Positions 35,452 through 44,369 of a DNA stretch of 64,000 nucleotides are shown here, in pieces; within the stretch, counting starts at the first letter, position 1; each line of letters starts with the position of its first letter. Origin of the DNA: Candidatus Gastranaerophilales bacterium (lineage in GTDB: Bacteria; Cyanobacteriota; Vampirovibrionia; Gastranaerophilales; Gastranaerophilaceae). The notes under the pieces are model-generated. The model was given only the letters and a program-made list of their open reading frames with translations, did not search any database and was not told the origin of the DNA. Position numbers and translations under genes: made by a program. Location of the stretch: NCBI GenBank assembly GCA_947624645.1, contig CANQLG010000005.1, forward strand, positions 1 to 64,000, given 5' to 3'.

Positions 35452-37938
35452 TTATTTAACAACTATATTAACAAGTTTCCCCGGTACTACTATTACTTTA
35501 ACAATTTGTTTCCCATCAGTAAGTTCTTTTATTTTAGGGCTGTTTAAAGCAATTTTTTCCAGTTGTTCTTTAGATGATTCTGCATCTACTTCAATTCTGT
35601 CTTTAACTTTACCGTTAATTTGAGCAACAAGAGTTATTGTAGAAGCTTTTGCCAGTGCTTCATCATATTTTGGCCATTCTAATTTGTGAATGGAGTCTTT
35701 ACCGCCAAGCCCCTCATAGATTTCTTCCGTCATATGAGGTAAAACGGGTGCTAACATCTTTAAAAACGTAACAAGTGCGTAGCTTAAGACTTGTTTATCT
35801 TCTGTGTTAAGCTCTTTCTTTACACTCAGATAGTCATAAAGAACATTTGTAAATTCTCTGTATTTTGAAATTACGGTATTGAATTGAAATTCATTTGCAA
35901 TATCCTGTGATACTTTCTTTATTGTCATATGAACTTCACGAATTAAATCATTATTTTCTTTAGATAACGATTTTACGTCAGGCAGTGAGCAATTCAAATC
36001 AATATTATTTTGATTATCGGAATATAATCTCCATAATCTGTTTAAGAATTTATAGCAGCCCTCAACGCCTGCATCCGACCAGTCAAAATCTCTGTTTGGC
36101 GGTGAATCTGACAAAATAAATAATCTTGCGGTATCAGCCCCGTAGTTAGCGAATATTTCATCAGGGTCTACCGTATTTCCTTTTGATTTTGACATTTTAG
36201 AACCGTCTTTTAATACCATACCTTGAGTTAACAGGTTCTTGAACGGTTCATCTATATTAATAATACCTAAATCTCTTAAAGCTTTTGTAAAAAATCTCGA
36301 ATATAATAAGTGCAATATTGCATGTTCTATACCGCCTACATATTGGTCAATAGGCGCCCAATAGTGGAGGATGTCTTTATCAAACGGGGCATCTTGATTC
36401 CTTGCATCGGTATATCTGTAAAAATACCAATTAGAACACATAAATGTATCCATTGTATCGGTTTCACGTTCTGCTTTGCCGCCGCATATCGGGCAAGTTG
36501 TATATTTAAAACTTTTGGAGGTTTTAACAGGCGACATACCTTTTACACTGAAATCAACATCTTCAGGAAGTAAAACGGGTAAATCTTTCTCGTCAACCGG
36601 TACTGTTCCGCATTTTGGACAATAAACGATTGGAATCGGAGTACCCCAATATCTTTGACGGGAAATTAACCAGTCACGAAGTCTGAATTGTACTTTGGCT
36701 TCTCCAAACCCGCCTTTTATTGCTTTATCAATAATTACCTGTTTTGCTTTTTCATTATCCAATCCGTTGCAATCCATCGAATTAATAAGTACGCCTTTAT
36801 CAACGTAAGCCTCTTTTAACTCGGTTAAGGGATTTTCCGGATTTTGAATAACTATTTTTATCGGAAGATTGTATTTTTTTGCAAAATCAAAGTCACGTTC
36901 ATCGTGTGCGGGAACGGCCATAACGGCACCTGTTCCGTATTCTGCCAAAGCATAATCTGCCGTCCAAATCGGAAATTCTTCGCCGTTTAGGGGGTTTATT
37001 AAGTGAGTACCCAAAGGAACTCCCGTTTTAATTCTTTCCGTAGATAAACGTTCAATTTCCGTCATTCTTCTGGCATTTTGTCTGTATGCTTCAACTGCTT
37101 GTTTATTTTCAGGTGTTGTTAATTTTTCAATGTCTTTGTATTCAGGTGCAACAACAAGGTAGGTAATACCGTAAGCGGTATCGGGTCTTGTTGTATAAAC
37201 GGGAACTTCCAAGCCTTCTATTTCTTTAACTTTAAATCTTAAAATAGCCCCCGTTGAGCGATCTATCCAATTTTTCTGCATTATTTTTACGCTGTCGGGC
37301 CAGCCTTTTAGCTTTTCTATATCATCTAAAAGCTCTTGTGCGTAGTCGGTTATTTTTAAAAACCATTGAGAAAGATATTTTTTCTCTACTTCTCCGTCGC
37401 ATCTCCAGCATTTGCCGTCAATAACCTGTTCGTTTGCGAGTACTGTTGCACAATTATTACACCAATTAACGGCAGCTTCTTTTTTATATGCCAAGCCTTT
37501 TTTGTACATTTGTATAAAGAAATATTGTGTCCACTTGTAATATTCGGGCAGACATGTCGTAACTTCTCTATCCCAATCTACCATTAACCCTAATTCTTTT
37601 AACTGCTTTTTCATATAAGCAATGTTATCTAAAGTCCATTTTTTGGGATTAGCACCGTGCTGTATAGCGGCATTTTCGGCAGGGAGCCCAAAACTGTCCC
37701 ATCCCATCGGATGAAGTACATTATAGCCGTTCATCCTTTTATATCTGGCTATAACGTCAGATATAGTGTAATTTCTGACATGTCCCATATGCAGTTTTCC
37801 TGACGGGTATGGCAGCATTGATAAAATATAATATTTTTCTTTATCTTTATCGTTATATACTTTATTTAATTTTGTTTCATCCCAGTGTTTTTGCCACTTT
37901 TTTTCAATTTCTTGCGGAAAATATCTGTCTTTCAGCAC
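35452..37938 (-). CDS. leuS: Leucyl-tRNA synthetase
   Basis: Charges tRNA-Leu with leucine. I place the start at a GTG at 37938, because a clear AGGAGA ribosome site lies about seven bases before it. The ATG seven codons upstream would put that site inside the coding sequence. The product is then 828 residues. The HIGH motif appears as PYPSGKLHMGHVRNY, the CP1 editing domain has TTRPDTAYGITYLVVAP and TGAVMAVPAHDERDFDFA, zinc-type cysteines occur at CPICGGKAERETDTMDTF, and the KMSKS loop reads GSKMSKSKGN. The C-terminal anticodon-binding and leucine-specific parts are complete. Confidence 0.97.
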   Translation of the reverse strand: MLKDRYFPQEIEKKWQKHWDETKLNKVYNDKDKEKYYILSMLPYPSGKLHMGHVRNYTISDVIARYKRMNGYNVLHPMGWDSFGLPAENAAIQHGANPKKWTLDNIAYMKKQLKELGLMVDWDREVTTCLPEYYKWTQYFFIQMYKKGLAYKKEAAVNWCNNCATVLANEQVIDGKCWRCDGEVEKKYLSQWFLKITDYAQELLDDIEKLKGWPDSVKIMQKNWIDRSTGAILRFKVKEIEGLEVPVYTTRPDTAYGITYLVVAPEYKDIEKLTTPENKQAVEAYRQNARRMTEIERLSTERIKTGVPLGTHLINPLNGEEFPIWTADYALAEYGTGAVMAVPAHDERDFDFAKKYNLPIKIVIQNPENPLTELKEAYVDKGVLINSMDCNGLDNEKAKQVIIDKAIKGGFGEAKVQFRLRDWLISRQRYWGTPIPIVYCPKCGTVPVDEKDLPVLLPEDVDFSVKGMSPVKTSKSFKYTTCPICGGKAERETDTMDTFMCSNWYFYRYTDARNQDAPFDKDILHYWAPIDQYVGGIEHAILHLLYSRFFTKALRDLGIINIDEPFKNLLTQGMVLKDGSKMSKSKGNTVDPDEIFANYGADTARLFILSDSPPNRDFDWSDAGVEGCYKFLNRLWRLYSDNQNNIDLNCSLPDVKSLSKENNDLIREVHMTIKKVSQDIANEFQFNTVISKYREFTNVLYDYLSVKKELNTEDKQVLSYALVTFLKMLAPVLPHMTEEIYEGLGGKDSIHKLEWPKYDEALAKASTITLVAQINGKVKDRIEVDAESSKEQLEKIALNSPKIKELTDGKQIVKVIVVPGKLVNIVVK

Positions 37939-38008
37939 TGTTTTTCTCCTAATTATCATTATTAATTATAATTTAAAAATAAAAAAACATGCATGCTATA
38001 ATATTTAG

Positions 38009-39466
38009 ATGAAAAAAAATTTTTTGATATATTTTGTAATCATATTTATTTATGCCGTAATAACTTTAATATGTTTACTTCATCATGAAATTTGGTCTGA
38101 TGAAGCACAGGTATGGCAGTTATGTAGTCATTTGTCACCGATTCAGTTGTTAAAACATCTCCATATTGAAGGACACCCTCCATTATTTTATTTTTGTGTA
38201 ATGCCTTTTGCCAAATTATCTTCAAATATAATCTTTATGCAGTTAATATGCTGGTTAGCTTCAGTATTTGCCGTTGTTTTATTATTTTATTTTTCACCTT
38301 TTAATATTTATGTAAAAATTTCTATTTTATTAAGTGCAGGCTTTTTTTATTTTTTCCCTGTTATAGCAAGAAGTTACTCTATCATTCCTGTTTTAGTATT
38401 TTTAGCTGCGATTTTATATTCAAAATCTAAACAACATCCTTTTTTGTATTGTATTTTATTATCATTAATTGCAAATACCCACGTAATTATGTTTGGTTTT
38501 TCGTGTATGCTTTTAGCGGATTTTATTTGGAATAATATTATTAAAAAATATAAAAATGAAAAAATTGTAAAGTATATTATTTCTTCTGTAATTGCGTTAG
38601 TATTAATATTTTATACGGTTTTTCAGCTTCATGATACGCTTTCTTTAAATCAATTTATTTCATTAAACGGAGCAGGTATTTTTTCAAATATATATAAAGT
38701 TTGTTTATCTTTCTTTATAAATTTGTATGATAAGGATATTTTTATATCCAATATTATTAAAATTTGGCAAATACCTTTTATTCTTACGGTTTTTATATTG
38801 TCCATATTATTATTTATATATTTACTTAAAAACAGTAAAAAGATGTTTTTTATTGCATTTGTGTCAATATTATTTCAGTTTGTTGTGTATATTCTGGCAT
38901 ACCCTTATATTTTTGTATGCAGAATATTTACGGCTTATATAATATTAATTTTTTGTTTTTGGATAGTGTATGAAACAAATGAAAATACCCTCCCCAGACT
39001 GAAATTGAATCTTATTTTGTTCTTTTTGTTTTCTCTTACAATTTATAACGGTATAAATTATTATATAAAAGATATTAAATATAATTATTCGGATGCAAAA
39101 ATTGTATCGGAGTGGATAAAAAAGAACATTAATCCAAATACGTCTGTTATTACAACGACTAATGAACCCTATACTGTTGCAATTGCTTATTATCTCGAAA
39201 ATTCTCCGTATCATATAGTTTCTTTGTTAAGAAATAGTAAGTTTAAATATGTAATTTGGGATGAAATTACAAATATTAATTTTACTCCATTGGCTCTAAA
39301 AGAATATTTAACTCAACACGGCTGGGATAATAAGAATATATTCATACTCCGCATAACTAATGATGATAAAAAATATGACTTTTCCCTAGATAAATCATTT
39401 ATAAAAGTATATGATTCAAAAGAATTCATTATTTATAAGTTAAATAATTGCAATAATCTTATCTAA
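38009..39466 (+). CDS. Polytopic membrane protein, GT39/GT-C glycosyltransferase-like
   Basis: A 485-residue protein with about nine to eleven transmembrane helices. The first periplasmic loop has HEIWSDEAQVWQLC and HIEGHPPLFYF, the acidic-pair and H-P-P-L pattern of GT-C enzymes that use polyprenyl-phosphate sugars (PMT/ArnT group). A C-terminal soluble segment (about 370-470) follows. It probably transfers a sugar to an envelope glycan or lipid at the periplasmic face. The substrate is unknown. It is the first gene of a surface-glycan-like stretch and is divergent from leuS. Confidence 0.75.
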   Translation: MKKNFLIYFVIIFIYAVITLICLLHHEIWSDEAQVWQLCSHLSPIQLLKHLHIEGHPPLFYFCVMPFAKLSSNIIFMQLICWLASVFAVVLLFYFSPFNIYVKISILLSAGFFYFFPVIARSYSIIPVLVFLAAILYSKSKQHPFLYCILLSLIANTHVIMFGFSCMLLADFIWNNIIKKYKNEKIVKYIISSVIALVLIFYTVFQLHDTLSLNQFISLNGAGIFSNIYKVCLSFFINLYDKDIFISNIIKIWQIPFILTVFILSILLFIYLLKNSKKMFFIAFVSILFQFVVYILAYPYIFVCRIFTAYIILIFCFWIVYETNENTLPRLKLNLILFFLFSLTIYNGINYYIKDIKYNYSDAKIVSEWIKKNINPNTSVITTTNEPYTVAIAYYLENSPYHIVSLLRNSKFKYVIWDEITNINFTPLALKEYLTQHGWDNKNIFILRITNDDKKYDFSLDKSFIKVYDSKEFIIYKLNNCNNLI

Positions 39467-39487
39467 ATCTATATTAAGATATTATAT

Positions 39488-39545
39488 CTTGTTACAGGTT
39501 GTTTGATATTTATCCCATAGACACGGTCTGCAATTTGCTGTATTT
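39488..39545 (-). pseudogene. Decayed remnant of a GT9 glycosyltransferase C-terminus
   Basis: In one minus-strand frame this short piece reads NCRPCLWDKYQTTCNKI followed by a stop. That matches the cysteine-rich end of the intact GT9 protein at 42858-43850 (DCRPCLWEKRQTTCKEL). No open frame exists around it. The remnant sits after an SGNH paralog, exactly as the intact GT9 gene sits beside the other SGNH gene, so it is the tail of a duplicated copy. Confidence 0.75.
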
Positions 39546-39558
39546 GTCAGGCAGAATA

Positions 39559-40479
39559 TTATAATCTTTTTGCTATTTTATCAGTTAACAAATCCCAAGC
39601 TATACCTGTGGGATGTCCATCTTCAGTCCGTTTATACGGTGGCTTATTTAAATCTGCATCAGTCAGCTCTTTTGTTTCAATTACTTTAAATCCGTTTTTT
39701 TCTAATTCTTTTTTTATTTCATCGGAATATTTTATATTTTCATACATAATTACCGTGAATTTAACTTTGTTACCCCAATTTTTTTCAAAATTATTTCGAC
39801 TGTCTATAAAATATTTTACGGTTAAATTAATTGGTAATTGCTTAAATTTTTCATTATTCAAAACAATTTGTGCCCATTTATGATTTATTTTTCTGGTTAT
39901 ATATAGTGACCTTATTAAATTTTGAAAATGATTATTATAATTATTCATTACAAATTTATTATTCCTTATTGAATAATGTAATAAATAATGATCACAATGA
40001 ATTTCAAAAAAGTCAACAAGAGCACGCCTTATCTGATCATCAATCATTATATATATTACGTTATTACATTTTGGAACAAGTTTATAAAAATCTTTTTGAG
40101 TTGATTGATAATACATATGTTGAAAACTTCCTGCAGGCAAAGCTCGATTTATTACAGGAACTTTTAAAAGTTTTGATAATTTATATTCAAATGTATCTTC
40201 TGTATTTATATATTGCCCATAAGCAAAAGAACATCCAAATACTGTTATTGGCTGCTTTTCGTAATCTACTCCTTCTATTATAGGCATTTTCCTGCCTAAA
40301 GCTTCTAAAGAAACTTCGTGAACTCTAAAATTCTTTATTAAATATGTTTTTTTCGAACTTTCACAGTACTCTGTTTTACATCTTTTCAGGTAATTTTTTG
40401 CGACAATATCATCTGTTATAAAAATTATTAAAACAATCAATATTATATTAATTATAATTATTTTTAATATTTTTTTCAT
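39559..40479 (-). CDS. SGNH-hydrolase-like protein, paralog 1
   Basis: A 306-residue protein with one N-terminal membrane anchor (about 5-25, IIIINIILIVLIIFI) and an outer SGNH-type domain. The block I motif is VFGCSFAYGQ (Ser in a G-x-S context). A middle block reads NRALPAGSFQHMYY, and the C-terminal acid/histidine motif is EDGHPTGIAWDLL. It is a close paralog of the protein at 41854-42840, sharing most blocks. SGNH folds include acetylesterases and O-acetyl-modifying enzymes of surface glycans. Here the GT9 neighbourhood supports a glycan role, but no substrate is known. Confidence 0.78.
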   Translation of the reverse strand: MKKILKIIIINIILIVLIIFITDDIVAKNYLKRCKTEYCESSKKTYLIKNFRVHEVSLEALGRKMPIIEGVDYEKQPITVFGCSFAYGQYINTEDTFEYKLSKLLKVPVINRALPAGSFQHMYYQSTQKDFYKLVPKCNNVIYIMIDDQIRRALVDFFEIHCDHYLLHYSIRNNKFVMNNYNNHFQNLIRSLYITRKINHKWAQIVLNNEKFKQLPINLTVKYFIDSRNNFEKNWGNKVKFTVIMYENIKYSDEIKKELEKNGFKVIETKELTDADLNKPPYKRTEDGHPTGIAWDLLTDKIAKRL

Positions 40480-40511
40480 TGATCATGCTCATTTATTTGT
40501 CTTTTATAAAT

Positions 40512-40740
40512 TTTATAATTTGTTCTGTACTTATATTGACACTTAAGTTTATTGCAGGTTATTTTGCGTTTATCACATAGACATAGTTGGCAATCTGTGG
40601 TATTTTTTACAGCTGTATATTTATCAGAAGCAGGAATATGTTTTTTCATCAATCGGATTTAATAATGAATGGCTTTTGTATCTGCGGCTATGCCTATATG
40701 AATGAACTGAATCCAAACACATAAATATTTCACTGCCTCG
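40512..40740 (-). pseudogene. Decayed GT9 glycosyltransferase fragment (C-terminal third)
   Basis: Translated in two minus-strand frames, this stretch matches the intact GT9 protein. First comes IHIGIAADTKAI (intact MHIGIATDTKTI), then a stop and a frameshift. Then come a K-x-I-P-A-S-D-K-Y run and DCQLCLCDKRKITCNKLKC (intact DCRPCLWEKRQTTCKELKC). The N-terminal two thirds are gone. The next gene downstream is SGNH paralog 1, mirroring the intact GT9-SGNH order. It is a pseudogene from duplication of the pair. Confidence 0.88.
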
Positions 40741-40859
40741 TATATAACTGTATTCCTAATATCTACAAGAATTATTATATTCTAAATACAAAAATATTAC
40801 AAAACTATTATTTTGGCTACCTGGCTGTCAATTAACTCAAAGATATATTTTTAAACTTT

Positions 40860-41828
40860 TTAAATATGATTACAGTAAAACTCCCATAGCAAAATGTAAG
40901 GAATTACAATCGGCGCACCGACTATTGCGACGACTCCCATAGCAACATTTGTACCGGCATTGGCGGCTATTCTTCCCGCTACTTTTCCTTTTTTTATGTA
41001 ATGCCATTTTCCGTCATACATTACTTCAATATTTTCACCGAAATTGCCTGTTTTAAGTTTCCCTATTCTTATATCTTCAAATTTAGCAGCCGTATGCATG
41101 CCTGTTTTTAAATCAAAAAGTCCGTATTTCCCGTTTTGTTTTAATTTTAAATAAGCACTGTTGAAACCTAATTGAGTTATTTCATCATAGATAAACTCTG
41201 TTTGTTCTTCGGCTTTATTGATATTTATAATCCCTAATTTGTTGTTTTTCTTTGCAACATAATATAAATTCGCATCATCTTTATTATATGCGGATAGTAT
41301 TTCATCATAAATATAAGGGATTGCTTCTTCGCTCTTATTTTCTGATGCATTATATTTAATAATGCCGAATTTACCGTTATTTTTTGCGGGTATATAAAAT
41401 GAATGCACATAATATTTCCAACTGTCGGAAATAAATTCGGCTCTTCTTATTGCGGGTGCAGTATCTTGTTGTCTATTAATTAAATAATAATTATCATCGG
41501 AAACTTGGAAAATTAAGTAGTTTGAATTTACTGGGATGATGTTTTTAAAAATAATGCTATAAGGACAAATGCCTTTTGTATTACAAACTCCCTTTTTACT
41601 GTTAATAGTTACTATGAATTCATTATTTCCAAAATATTTTATATCATCAAATTGTGCGGGAATTATAACATTATCATGTTTATCTTTTACCCCAAACTTA
41701 TTGTTATCTTCAAGTAAGTAAAAATGTTGACCGAGCGCTTTTTCATTATTATTTTTTTGTTCTGCAAAAGTGTAATTAGTCATATTGCAGATAAAAACTG
41801 TTAAAAAAAATATAATAAATTTTTTCAT
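40860..41828 (-). CDS. Exported WG-repeat protein
   Basis: The ATG at 41828, with an AAAGGA site, gives MKKFIIFFLTVFICN, a signal peptide (cleavage near TFAEQ), and 322 residues. The frame further upstream overlaps the SGNH gene. The body has at least four WG/KWG-type repeats of the form F-G-(V/I/L)-x(n)-Y-D-E-I or F-D-D-I (residues about 45-270). A hydrophobic segment at 290-315 (NVAMGVVAIVGAPIVIPYILL) could anchor the C-terminus. WG repeats are protein- or ligand-binding beta structures. It is inserted between the two GT9/SGNH copies. Confidence 0.82.
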   Translation of the reverse strand: MKKFIIFFLTVFICNMTNYTFAEQKNNNEKALGQHFYLLEDNNKFGVKDKHDNVIIPAQFDDIKYFGNNEFIVTINSKKGVCNTKGICPYSIIFKNIIPVNSNYLIFQVSDDNYYLINRQQDTAPAIRRAEFISDSWKYYVHSFYIPAKNNGKFGIIKYNASENKSEEAIPYIYDEILSAYNKDDANLYYVAKKNNKLGIININKAEEQTEFIYDEITQLGFNSAYLKLKQNGKYGLFDLKTGMHTAAKFEDIRIGKLKTGNFGENIEVMYDGKWHYIKKGKVAGRIAANAGTNVAMGVVAIVGAPIVIPYILLWEFYCNHI

Positions 41829-41853
41829 AAAATTAAATCCTTTATATAATAAG

Positions 41854-42840
41854 TTATTTAGGAAGATGTTCGGCAATAAGCGGGGTTAATAAATTCCAAG
41901 CTTCTTCACTCGGATGTCCGTCATTTTCTATGGAATATTTTTTATTTAATATTCCATTGTTTGTTATCTCTTTTGCATCAATAACATTAAAGCCGTTTTT
42001 TTTGAGTTTTAATTTTAAAATTTCTTCATAGGGCAGTATATCGTATATTATTACAGTAAAGTTGATTTTATGGTTATATCTTTTCTCAATATTTTTTCTT
42101 GTTTCTGTAAAATATAAAAGTTCAATATTCGTTATTTTATCAGCATTTTTACTGTTTTTTAAAAAATTATATACTAAAGAATGATTTAGAGCCTTTATTG
42201 TGTATAGCGATTTAAAAAAGTTTTTTATAGGATTTTTGTAATTATCCATAACAAGTTTGTTATTTTTTATGCAGTAGTGAAGCATAAAAAAATCAAGGTG
42301 CGGATAAAAAGAATATATAAGCATTCTTCTTGGATGATCACTCATTAGTATATATATAAAATCTTTTGCATTTGGTATGTAATCATAAAATTCCTCTTGA
42401 GTACTGAGAAAATACATGTGCTGTAAACCTCCAGCGGGAATAGCTCTGTTTATAACGGGCCTTTTCAGCAGCTGTTCAAGTTTGTATCCGAAGGTTTGAT
42501 TAAAATTTAATTTTCTTCCGTATGCATATGAACATCCGAATATTATAATCGGATTATTTTTAATTTGTGTTTTTGTTTTTTTTATATTAATTTTGTGTGG
42601 ATGAGGTGCAGGATGATAATTATAAAATTCACTTCTGCCTATATAACTTGCGTCAATTTCTCTTACCGGAGGGTTATTAAATAAATATGTTTTCTTGGCT
42701 TTCCATTGAGGATATTTCTTGCTCTCTTTTATGTATATATAATTATCTAATATAAAAAACAAAACAAGAAAGATTAAAATATTACAAGTAATTATTTTAA
42801 TATTTTTAAAATCAAATTGTAAAGGTTTGTTTTTTTTCAA
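41854..42840 (-). CDS. SGNH-hydrolase-like protein, paralog 2
   Basis: A 328-residue paralog of the protein at 39559-40479. The start is a TTG at 42840 with GGAG eight bases upstream. A membrane anchor lies at about 14-35 (IKIITCNILIFLVLFFIL). The SGNH block reads IIFGCSYAYGRK, the middle block NRAIPAGGLQHMYF and the C-terminal block ENDGHPSEEAWNLL. It lies 17 bases downstream of the intact GT9 gene on the same strand, so the two are probably co-transcribed. The role is likely an envelope-glycan modification, not proven. Confidence 0.78.
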   Translation of the reverse strand: MKKNKPLQFDFKNIKIITCNILIFLVLFFILDNYIYIKESKKYPQWKAKKTYLFNNPPVREIDASYIGRSEFYNYHPAPHPHKINIKKTKTQIKNNPIIIFGCSYAYGRKLNFNQTFGYKLEQLLKRPVINRAIPAGGLQHMYFLSTQEEFYDYIPNAKDFIYILMSDHPRRMLIYSFYPHLDFFMLHYCIKNNKLVMDNYKNPIKNFFKSLYTIKALNHSLVYNFLKNSKNADKITNIELLYFTETRKNIEKRYNHKINFTVIIYDILPYEEILKLKLKKNGFNVIDAKEITNNGILNKKYSIENDGHPSEEAWNLLTPLIAEHLPK

Positions 42841-42857
42841 AACTTTGCTCCGAAGGT

Positions 42858-43850
42858 TTAAGGATATATATATTTTATAATTTGTTCTGTATTTATATTA
42901 AGACATTTTAATTCTTTGCAGGTTGTTTGTCTTTTTTCCCACAAACAGGGACGGCAGTCTGAATTATTTGTTATTGCAATGAATTTTTCTGATTTGGGCA
43001 ATAATTTTTTTTCATCAGTCGGACCGAATATTGCAATCGTTTTTGTATCGGTAGCTATACCTATATGCATCGGAGCCGAATCTGAGCATATTAATACTTC
43101 ACTGCTTTTTATCAATTTTGCTAAATCCATAATGTTTTTAGTTTTACCGTACATATCAGTAAAATTACTTAAATCAATATTATTTAGAGCCTGACGTATT
43201 TTTGAAATACAAATTTCGTCATCGGGTCCGCCTGCCAATATCACTTTTTTACCGCTTTTTAGGAGTTTTTTTATAAGTTCGGCCCAAACTTCGGCATCAA
43301 ATATTTTAATTATATTTTTTGAAACACTTATTTTGCTTACCCCAGGATGAATCAATACCGAATTTTCAATTCTGGAGGAATCCTTGACATCTATTTTTGG
43401 CAGTTCAAACTCACCGTCTGTTATCGGTTTTGCCAAGTCAAAATACATTTTCGCAGCATATTGATTTTGATTTAATTCAACGGCATGGGTCAAAAGTTTT
43501 AAACTTAATTTTGATGTTTTGTATCCGACTCGTGTTTTTATCCCCGTAAAAAACAGTAAAAGACTGATTAAAGGGTTTGCACCCGAAGATATAACTAAAT
43601 CATACCCGCCAGTTAAAGCTTTAAAGTATAATTTTAACATCTCAATATATTTATTTTTTGTTTTTATATCAATGCAGAAATACTCATTTATTAAATTTGT
43701 AAGATTAACAAAACTTTTACTTCTGCCCTCCAAACATAAAGTTATTTTAGCTTGGGGATATTTTTTTCTTAAACTTTGTATAACAGGCATAAAAAGTATC
43801 TCATCGCCTATTCCCCCAAAGTTTATCAGTAAAATATTATTATAAATCAT
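42858..43850 (-). CDS. Glycosyltransferase family 9 (heptosyltransferase-like)
   Basis: A 330-residue GT-B protein like lipopolysaccharide heptosyltransferases. It has the N-terminal NILLINFGGIGDEILFMPVIQSLRKKYP motif and a central SVLIHPGVS segment. The sugar-nucleotide-binding end is SEVLICSDSAPMHIGIATDTKTIAIFGPTD. The C-terminal CRPCLWEKRQTTCKELKC is a four-cysteine segment found in many GT9 proteins. It transfers a sugar from a nucleotide donor to an envelope acceptor in the cytoplasm. It lies one base downstream of the gene ending at 43852 and upstream of an SGNH gene. Two decayed copies of its C-terminus are found at 39488 and 40512. Confidence 0.9.
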   Translation of the reverse strand: MIYNNILLINFGGIGDEILFMPVIQSLRKKYPQAKITLCLEGRSKSFVNLTNLINEYFCIDIKTKNKYIEMLKLYFKALTGGYDLVISSGANPLISLLLFFTGIKTRVGYKTSKLSLKLLTHAVELNQNQYAAKMYFDLAKPITDGEFELPKIDVKDSSRIENSVLIHPGVSKISVSKNIIKIFDAEVWAELIKKLLKSGKKVILAGGPDDEICISKIRQALNNIDLSNFTDMYGKTKNIMDLAKLIKSSEVLICSDSAPMHIGIATDTKTIAIFGPTDEKKLLPKSEKFIAITNNSDCRPCLWEKRQTTCKELKCLNINTEQIIKYIYP

Positions 43851-43851
43851 T

Positions 43852-44199
43852 TTAGAACGGCTTTGTTTGATTTAATTTGTTTCTTAATTCTCTAAAACGG
43901 GCGATATCTTCCTGTGCTTTGCCTGTTTCTCTGAATACTACCTGACTTGAGGGGTGAACCATCATAATACAATCTATATGGATTTCTATAAAATTATATC
44001 TTCTGGGCGGCAGGTTGGAATTTCTTGCCAGTATTTCTGCATTGGTGACGGCTAAGAATCTCTTTTCCTTATCGTTTAATAAATCGGTAAGTTCTCTGTT
44101 CGTTTTAGTATATTTTGAAACATGAACGGTACCTTTAATTTCATGGTCTGCTGTTAATATAATAACCTCTATTGGTACTGTGTCTATATCTTTAGCCAT
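43852..44199 (-). CDS. Conserved hypothetical protein (DUF6812-like)
   Basis: A 115-residue protein beginning IDTVPIEVIILTADHEIKGTVHV, with NAEILARNSNLPPRRYNFIEIH around the middle. The beta-rich pattern, with a small-molecule- or RNA-binding look, resembles the conserved hypothetical group DUF6812, but I recognise it only by resemblance. There is no membrane segment. An AAGG ribosome site precedes the ATG, and TATAAT/TTGTAA-like elements lie between it and tRNA-Arg. It is one base from the GT9 start, so it leads that operon. Confidence 0.6.
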   Translation of the reverse strand: MAKDIDTVPIEVIILTADHEIKGTVHVSKYTKTNRELTDLLNDKEKRFLAVTNAEILARNSNLPPRRYNFIEIHIDCIMMVHPSSQVVFRETGKAQEDIARFRELRNKLNQTKPF

Positions 44200-44265
44200 A
44201 TTTTTACCTTCCGGAATAATCTTTAATAAAATTATATTATAAATTTACAATTAATGCCAGTATTT

Positions 44266-44339
44266 TGTGCCCGATGGGAGTTGAACCCACATCTAAAGAC
44301 TTCGGAGATCTTTGCTCTATCCAGTTAAGCTACGGACAC
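44266..44339 (-). tRNA. tRNA-Arg (anticodon CCG)
   Basis: A 74-nt cloverleaf on the minus strand. It has an acceptor GTGTCCG/CGGGCAC with one G-T pair, D-arm GTAGCTTAACTGGATAGAG and an anticodon stem around the loop CTCCGAA (anticodon CCG). The T-arm is ATGGG/CCCAT-type with the TTCAACT loop, and the discriminator is A. CCA is not encoded. Confidence 0.93.
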
Positions 44340-44369
44340 AAGCGTTATATTTATTATATTTATAAAAAA

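Noticed and set aside
39870-40283. Plus-strand frame of 137 codons
   Set aside because: Antisense to SGNH paralog 1, with low-complexity L/Y/I composition and no ribosome site; a shadow.
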